10,554 nt of DNA, taken from NCBI GenBank assembly GCA_016839405.1, contig JAEOUJ010000201.1:1-10554 (forward strand), read 5' to 3'. A program made the translations under genes and the position numbers. Position 1 is the first letter of the stretch. Each line of letters begins with the position of its first letter. The DNA is from Candidatus Gerdarchaeota archaeon (lineage in GTDB: Archaea > Asgardarchaeota > Heimdallarchaeia > JABLTI01). Under the pieces are notes generated by a model that saw nothing but the letters and a program-made list of their open reading frames with translations, had not been told where the DNA came from and ran no database searches. This document shows, one piece after another, positions 5,757 through 10,554 of this stretch.

Positions 5757-7721
5757 ATGCCACCTCATGAAAACTTTGCTGCAGTTTTAGGATTAAAACA
5801 ACAAACAATACAAGATATGATAACAATCCTATATCATACAGGTAAATTCCCAAATGAATTAATTGTTAATTATAATACTCTTCTTCTGAATTTTAATGCA
5901 GATTTTTTTGCAGATATACCTAAGCTAATTTTATCTTCAACTCATTCCGATAGTTTCATAATAAATTTCAAAGCATGGGGACAACTATCAATAAGCTACC
6001 CACAAAGACAACCAGGAAAGGGTTCTGTAACTGTAGCTGAATCTCGAGAAGTAAAATTTGATGCAACATTAATAATTCCTCATAATATTATTTTAGATGG
6101 AACTAATTTATTGATTGGTTTTGATTTTCAAAATGTAGTATTGGATTCTTTTCAATTCCAAGTTTTAAGTGGAGGAATTTTTAATAGTGCAATTCAAAGT
6201 GTACTTGGTAGCGATTTATTTCATGGATTACTGGAAGTTATTCTAAGAACAGAATTGAGTAAATTCAATGATAGTATGCCTTCTATTGACATTAGTTTTT
6301 TAGAAATGATGTTAGGAGATTTACTTGATGATAATGTAGAGGTTTTTATTGAATCAAAATCAGTTGATAATGCACTTTTAATTGGATTTAATAAAATCGA
6401 AGGTGGGATTGTAACTATTGGTGATATAAATCAACTAAGTGATTTTATTGGAACACAAGATATTTTTATGATATCTAATGCACAAGTTTGGATTCCAAAT
6501 ATGAGAGAACAGTTATTGGAAGGAACTGAAACAACTACTGGTATAACAGAAGTTGTTAGAAATGAGGGTGCTAATTTAACTAGATTTAGTTTATCATTTA
6601 GAGATGGATATTTACTGGTTTCAGGAAAAGCAGAAAAATCACCCTATGGATCAGTTACATTCTCTTTTAGAGTTTATCCACAACTAATACATCTAAGTCA
6701 ATTAGCAATACAAAGAGGACGAGATGATTTTTGGTTTGATATTCGAAATATTGAAGTTGATGTCGAGGAAGCTTGGTGGGTTACATTTTTAAGTATCTTC
6801 TTAGGTGCTTTAACTTTTGGAATGGTTTCTATAATTATTCATCAATTTATTAGTATGGTTCGATTTAATGTAGCAGCAGCAATTAGATCACAAAGTTTAG
6901 GTTCCAGTAATAGAACTTTTATTTTTAGATTAGATGAGGATGCAGCAGAAATCAGAGCTTATATAGAACAATTTGACTTTAAAGAATATGGTATTGCACT
7001 GGGTTTATCTTTTACACCTCAATTTCTAAATCCACGTATAATATGCTTAACGGACAATTTATTTTATAGAACGTATAATCATTTTGAAATTGAAAGGCTT
7101 CGTAATACATCTGTTAGATATAAAATTCAGTTACCAAGTAATGTTCATCCACTAGATCCTAAGCTAAGAGTTCGGTGGGTTGTAAGAAACACAGATACAA
7201 ATGTTATCCTCAATCTTCAAGATGATATTGCTCAAAATAATTTAGAATTAGAAATAGCTGATTTTCAGAATATTTCTAATTTAAGAATATCTTGTCGAGT
7301 TTACAGAGCATTAGGTGATGAAATCACTGATTTCTATAATGATTCTATACTAATACACTTATGTGATCGGTTAGATCAATCAAAGCCATTTGTACGCTGG
7401 TATCATCATGCAGTCGTACCAAAAGTTATAGTAGAAGGTGATGGATCTATAGCAATAAGAAGTTATTCAATACATTATCGGAAGTCAAAAATCCATAGAA
7501 CAGATTTTCCTTTGAGATGCACTATGGTTCATAATTTTTCTTTGAATGTTCCTCGACATTTTACCCCACATGAAAATCAACCAACAAAAATTGTATATTT
7601 AAATAGTCTGCCATTTAAGTTAGAAGATATTGATAATCATAGAGATATATTATGTGATTATTGTTTTTATGGTGGACCAGATAAAAATCAATTGAAACCA
7701 CACCCAGATAATCAAGGATAA
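5757..7721 (+). CDS. Uncharacterised membrane-associated protein, possibly TULIP-like, with a C-terminal CxxC motif
   Basis: The product is 654 residues from ATG 5757 (an upstream TTG at 5742 would give 659). There is no signal peptide. Residues 1 to about 338 alternate amphipathic strands and a few helices; the opening (AAVLGLKQQTIQDMITILYH, then TGKFPNEL) and strands such as SVTFSFRVYPQL faintly recall lipid-binding TULIP/BPI or clostridial P47-like domains, a low-confidence reading. A strongly hydrophobic segment at about 340-368 (WWVTFLSIFLGALTFGMVS, then IIIHQFI) could span or dip into the membrane. About 445-560 looks like an immunoglobulin-like beta domain. The C-terminus has KIHRTDFPLRC (Cys 588) and CDYCFYGGPDK (CxxC 633-636), which look like conserved family motifs, perhaps binding metal or forming disulfides. 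The gene stands alone between repeat copies 4 and 5. Function unknown; a protein or lipid binding role is only a guess. Confidence 0.8.
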   Translation: MPPHENFAAVLGLKQQTIQDMITILYHTGKFPNELIVNYNTLLLNFNADFFADIPKLILSSTHSDSFIINFKAWGQLSISYPQRQPGKGSVTVAESREVKFDATLIIPHNIILDGTNLLIGFDFQNVVLDSFQFQVLSGGIFNSAIQSVLGSDLFHGLLEVILRTELSKFNDSMPSIDISFLEMMLGDLLDDNVEVFIESKSVDNALLIGFNKIEGGIVTIGDINQLSDFIGTQDIFMISNAQVWIPNMREQLLEGTETTTGITEVVRNEGANLTRFSLSFRDGYLLVSGKAEKSPYGSVTFSFRVYPQLIHLSQLAIQRGRDDFWFDIRNIEVDVEEAWWVTFLSIFLGALTFGMVSIIIHQFISMVRFNVAAAIRSQSLGSSNRTFIFRLDEDAAEIRAYIEQFDFKEYGIALGLSFTPQFLNPRIICLTDNLFYRTYNHFEIERLRNTSVRYKIQLPSNVHPLDPKLRVRWVVRNTDTNVILNLQDDIAQNNLELEIADFQNISNLRISCRVYRALGDEITDFYNDSILIHLCDRLDQSKPFVRWYHHAVVPKVIVEGDGSIAIRSYSIHYRKSKIHRTDFPLRCTMVHNFSLNVPRHFTPHENQPTKIVYLNSLPFKLEDIDNHRDILCDYCFYGGPDKNQLKPHPDNQG

Positions 7722-7754
7722 AAATGATTGAAAGAAAAATAAGATGCTCAGGAT

Positions 7755-7830
7755 ACACACTTCTTCTTATTAGGATTAAAGCCTAGTTTGTTAAAAACAC
7801 GTTCATAAAAGAAGTAAAAGTAGGAGGAAC
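7755..7830 (+). repeat. Intergenic repeat family, copy 5 (diverged, with insertion)
   Basis: The 5' block is intact (CACACTTCTTCTTATTAGG), and GTTTGTTAAAAACACGTT matches the middle. About 13 extra bases precede the 3' block, which has drifted to AGTAGGAGGAAC. TAGG (7771-7774) can pair with CCTA (7782-7785). It lies in the 171-base gap between two convergent genes, where a promoter role would be unlikely. Confidence 0.7.
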
Positions 7831-7879
7831 ATCTTATCAGAAGATTTGGTTTATTTTACAATCAAAATAAAGAAGATAG

Positions 7880-7899
7880 GAAGTAATTGAGCTTACTTC
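7880..7899 (-). terminator. Hairpin overlapping the stop of the LVIVD protein gene
   Basis: GAAGTAA (7880-7886) and TTACTTC (7893-7899) form a perfect 7-bp stem around TTGAGC. On the minus strand the stem includes the TAA stop codon and is followed by a pyrimidine-rich CCTATCTTCTTTATTTT. It is a plausible terminator or 3'-end stabiliser. Confidence 0.45.
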
Positions 7900-10136
7900 T
7901 TTAATTTTTGTTTCATAAAAACAACCGATGCAAGACTAAACATGAATATTAAGAATAATGTAATTAATCCTTCACTAATAGTTCCTTCTTCTGTCGTTGT
8001 TTCTGTTGGATGATCGTCAGGATCAAGAGGATCAGTTCCAGCATTAATTTCCTCTGAATCTGAGTAACCGTCTAAATCAGTATCACTTTCTAATGGATTT
8101 TTAAAATAAGTGAATATTTCTTCATAATCAGTTAAGTTGTCATTATCTGTATCAATAGAATTTGGATTTGTAAAATAGATATTGTTTTCATAATAGTCAG
8201 TAATGTTATCATGATCACTATCAGAGTCATATATTTTAAAACCATGAAAGGCATCGACCAAATACAGTAATGAGTCACTTTTCTTAACACTAACAGGGAA
8301 TGAATCGTATCCAGCAGTATCATCTATTTCTAAGATTAATTGTAAATCAAATGGATCAGTGATGTTAACTATTTTTAATCCATCAAACGAACCAACATAG
8401 GCATACTTGTTATCAACATATAAACCTCGATATGAATAGATAGAATAATCATTATAGCTATTAACAAAGAACGGGTTTGTTTTGTCTGTTATGTTGTAAA
8501 TTGAAAATCCTAAAGTTAATTCAATAACATAAGCAAAGTTATCATGTACAAATAAACCACCTGTACCACTTGGTGTTTTACTTGTGCTACCAATCATGAC
8601 GGGGCTTATAGGATTGCTAATATCTAGTATATGAAAATGTCCATGACTACCTCGAATATATGCAAAATCATCAATGATCTTTACCGAATCAGCAGTAATT
8701 GCTGAATATTGACCAACTTTAGTAGGTGATAATGGGTTTGTTATATCTATGATTAATAATCCCTCATCAATATCTGCAATATAGAGATAGTTACCAGCAA
8801 TATCTATATCACGATGTCTACCACCATCGCTGTATTTACTAATATTGACTGGATTAGTAATATCTGACAAATCAAAAATTCTTATGCAATTATCAAAATC
8901 TATTACATAAAGATAATCATCTTGTTTAACTAAATCGGTATAACGATTATTATCAGAATAGTAGGCGATTTTATTGGGCATTGCTAGATCGCTTATATTT
9001 AAAATCTCAATTCCACCATAATTTTCAGTTATTATAGCATTATTGTCTGAAATTAAGAAATCCCAAGGTGAACCTCCTGTATGAAATTCCGTTAAATATA
9101 CAGGATTCATTTTATCAACGATATTGTAAGTTAATAAATCACTCCCAGCACCTAAGAAAGCAATGTTCTCTTCAATATCTATATTAAATATGCTTTCATT
9201 GTTATTCGTTTTTGTAATTTTTGTGGGATTTGTATTATCTGTTATATCTAAAATAAACATACCATTATCTATGGTTCCTAAATAACAATAATTATCTTCT
9301 ACATATACACTCTCTACTTCTGTATCACTGGGATAAAATAAGCCTATTTGTTGAATATCTAAAGGATTTGTAACATTGTAGATTTCCAATCCTTCATATT
9401 TATCAGGAACATAAGCAAAATTATTGTTAATCTTTATTCGACCGCTAATATTGAAAGCATTGAATGTAGCAATTTTTGTTGGTACAAGCTCATTGCTTAT
9501 ATCAATAACTGAAATACCTGATTGATTCGTTATTGTATTATAGATTCCAGTCACATAAGCATATAAATTATCGACATATATTCTATATGCTCTAGACTCA
9601 ATAGAGCAATCACTAACTTTAACAGGTTGTGTTTTATCTGAAATATCTACAATCTCTAGACCATCGTCATCATTAGCCAAATAAGCTCTATTATTACTTA
9701 CAAATACATCTTTGAAATCTCTAATAGCTGGTTTATATTGACCAATTAGATTGAAGTAAGATGGATGATTAATATCATAAATTCGTAAACCATCTAGTCT
9801 ACTTGTTAAATACAAGTAATTAGAATCCAAATCCAATCCAGTATAAAGTTCACCTCTATATGAAAATAGTAATTCAGGATTGCTAGGATCTAGAACGTCA
9901 AATATTAAAACATAGTCATTTGATGTGATGCAATATAATTTGTTATTTAAGGTTTTCAGAACAATTGGATTGCCATAATTGTCATTATATTGACCTAATT
10001 GCACCAAATTTAAGTCGTCATGTGTTTCAGCTTTGGCAGTTGCTAAATAACTAAGAGTGGAAATATTTCCAATAAAAAAAGAAATTATTGATAAAATCAT
10101 AAGTACTTTTTCAAATTTATTATTTAGTTTTCGCAA
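7893..10136 (-). CDS. Secreted LVIVD-repeat beta-propeller protein with TSP3 repeats and C-terminal membrane anchor
   Basis: This 747-residue protein begins with a signal peptide (basic MRKLNNKFEK, hydrophobic core, probable cleavage after AKA at 34-36). Residues about 40-640 hold 13 to 14 repeats of about 40-45 residues with the core GLxIxDISNPxxPxxIG preceded by a NYAYVA-like strand, the LVIVD repeat; fourteen would suit two seven-bladed propellers. The last unit runs directly into three TSP3 calcium repeats (about 637-709, DTDNDNLTDYEE and similar), a short Thr/Glu linker, a membrane helix (about 723-741) and a KQKLKK tail. It should be displayed on the cell surface and probably binds proteins or glycans; the ligand is unknown. 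The start is TTG 10136: AAGGAGT lies ten bases upstream and the basic n-region fits a signal peptide. ATG at 10100 is the alternative. Its anchor layout parallels the protein at 336-2546, though the propeller family differs. Confidence 0.9.
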   Translation of the reverse strand: MRKLNNKFEKVLMILSIISFFIGNISTLSYLATAKAETHDDLNLVQLGQYNDNYGNPIVLKTLNNKLYCITSNDYVLIFDVLDPSNPELLFSYRGELYTGLDLDSNYLYLTSRLDGLRIYDINHPSYFNLIGQYKPAIRDFKDVFVSNNRAYLANDDDGLEIVDISDKTQPVKVSDCSIESRAYRIYVDNLYAYVTGIYNTITNQSGISVIDISNELVPTKIATFNAFNISGRIKINNNFAYVPDKYEGLEIYNVTNPLDIQQIGLFYPSDTEVESVYVEDNYCYLGTIDNGMFILDITDNTNPTKITKTNNNESIFNIDIEENIAFLGAGSDLLTYNIVDKMNPVYLTEFHTGGSPWDFLISDNNAIITENYGGIEILNISDLAMPNKIAYYSDNNRYTDLVKQDDYLYVIDFDNCIRIFDLSDITNPVNISKYSDGGRHRDIDIAGNYLYIADIDEGLLIIDITNPLSPTKVGQYSAITADSVKIIDDFAYIRGSHGHFHILDISNPISPVMIGSTSKTPSGTGGLFVHDNFAYVIELTLGFSIYNITDKTNPFFVNSYNDYSIYSYRGLYVDNKYAYVGSFDGLKIVNITDPFDLQLILEIDDTAGYDSFPVSVKKSDSLLYLVDAFHGFKIYDSDSDHDNITDYYENNIYFTNPNSIDTDNDNLTDYEEIFTYFKNPLESDTDLDGYSDSEEINAGTDPLDPDDHPTETTTEEGTISEGLITLFLIFMFSLASVVFMKQKLKK

Positions 10137-10146
10137 AATTATCTAA

Positions 10147-10188
10147 ACTCCTTTTTTCTAAAATAATTATACTTATGATAATTATAAA
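10147..10188 (-). promoter_or_regulatory. Promoter and Shine-Dalgarno site of the LVIVD protein gene
   Basis: On the minus strand a TATA-like TTTATAAT (10181-10188) precedes a likely transcription start near 10156-10160. AAGGAGT (10147-10153) lies ten bases before the TTG start. The arrangement gives a short leader of about 20-25 bases, unlike the leaderless glycosyltransferase. The box was chosen by position in AT-rich DNA. Confidence 0.4.
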
Positions 10189-10356
10189 ATTTGTTTAAGA
10201 AAATATAAAAATAGATAATTCTATTAAAAAAATAGTTCTGCTGGTTTTTAATGATTAATATCATTTAGATGATGATTTTATGTTTATTTTTCTCTCATGT
10301 GTTTTTTATTTTGTTATTAGAAATAGCTGAAATAAACAATAAACTATATGATTAGA

Positions 10357-10421
10357 ATCCAAACTTCTTCTTTAAGGTTTGGAAGTCCGGTTTGGGAAGG
10401 ACACGCTAAGGTGGGAAGGAC
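10357..10421 (+). repeat. Intergenic repeat family, copy 6
   Basis: This is the cleanest copy. It has AAACTTCTTCTTTAAGG, GAAGTCCGGTTTGGGAAG, GACACGCTAAGG and TGGGAAGGAC. GGGAAGGAC occurs twice, 19 bases apart (10394-10402 and 10413-10421). CCAAACTT (10359-10366) pairs with AGGTTTGG (10375-10382) in an 8-bp stem with one G-T pair. It lies upstream of a minus-strand gene but keeps the plus orientation of the other five copies. Confidence 0.9.
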
Positions 10422-10554
10422 AGATAAACTTAGCAAAATCTCAACTGAATGAACAAGAAATTATAAATCTTTAATTAAACAAATAATCATAGTATCTTAA
10501 ATTTAAATGAAATTAAAAGAATGGTTGTAAATATCGATGAGAGTAATTAAAATT

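Larger units (their letters stand above)
10137..10554. other. AT-rich intergenic region at the right edge
   Basis: This stretch holds the promoter and Shine-Dalgarno site of the LVIVD gene, a small hairpin AATGAT/ATCATT (10250-10265), repeat copy 6, and about 130 AT-rich bases with no recognisable gene. An ATG at 10537 opens six codons to the edge and could be a gene start, but it cannot be tested here. Confidence 0.5.

Noticed and set aside
8132..8323. 63-residue minus-strand frame
   Set aside because: It is a shifted frame of the TSP3 end of the LVIVD protein; its many Ile and Leu reflect AT-rich codons.
10269..10330. C/D box sRNA
   Set aside because: ATGATGA near 10269 and CTGA near 10327 resemble C and D boxes, but there are no internal D' and C' boxes and no terminal stem.
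230..10421. CRISPR array
   Set aside because: The six repeats are separated by 0.7 to 2.6 kb of genes, differ in sequence, and have no short unique spacers or cas genes.
230..10421. Canonical integron attC sites
   Set aside because: The layout fits, but I could not find paired RYYYAAC and GTTRRRY core sites at the ends of the copies; the conserved GTTYGGG does not match. No integrase is in the window. Kept only as an analogy.
10357..10421. Group II intron domain V
   Set aside because: GTCCGGTT and ACGGTTCTGA in the repeats recall the 3' half of domain V, but the conserved AGC-containing 5' half and the rest of an intron are absent.
10537..10554. Start of a gene at the right edge
   Set aside because: Only six codons from ATG are visible and no Shine-Dalgarno or convincing promoter precedes them, so it cannot be supported.

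Overview
The window is AT-rich and almost certainly archaeal. Start codons of several genes sit about 25 bases downstream of TATA-like boxes (leaderless style), other genes use Shine-Dalgarno sites, and two large surface proteins combine beta-propeller repeats, calcium-type thrombospondin-3 (TSP3) repeats and a C-terminal membrane anchor with a short basic tail. That combination recalls Asgard archaea (for example Heimdallarchaeia), but the lineage is an inference; no marker gene is present.

Layout: (1) 1-159, minus strand, the N-terminal 53 codons of an aldo/keto reductase running off the left edge. (2) 336-2546, plus, a secreted FG-GAP-like propeller protein with ten TSP3 units and a C-terminal anchor. 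(3) 2720-3359, plus, a small secreted membrane-anchored protein split by a one-base frameshift. (4) 3692-5203, minus, a membrane family 2 glycosyltransferase of the PgaC/IcaA/NodC type. (5) 5757-7721, plus, a 654-residue protein of unknown function with one central membrane segment. (6) 7893-10136, minus, a secreted LVIVD-repeat propeller protein ending in three TSP3 units and an anchor.

The most striking feature is not a gene. Each of the six intergenic spaces holds one copy of a roughly 60-bp repeat. All six copies point the same way although the genes between them are on both strands, so the window reads as repeat-gene-repeat-gene. Copies at 230, 2596, 3377 and 10357 are well conserved; those near 5399 and 7755 are degenerate. 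Gene-per-repeat spacing with fixed repeat orientation resembles an integron-like cassette array, but I do not see canonical attC core sites and no integrase is in the window. The repeat may therefore be a different recombination site, a structured RNA, or a mobile repeat that settled in gaps.

Four of the five enclosed genes encode cell-envelope functions (two large adhesin-like surface proteins, one small anchored protein, one polysaccharide or glycan synthase). The fifth is a membrane protein of unknown role. The region thus looks like an accessory cell-surface locus. Remnant-like short reading frames of higher GC at about 3427-3558 and 5601-5702 suggest gene turnover within it.
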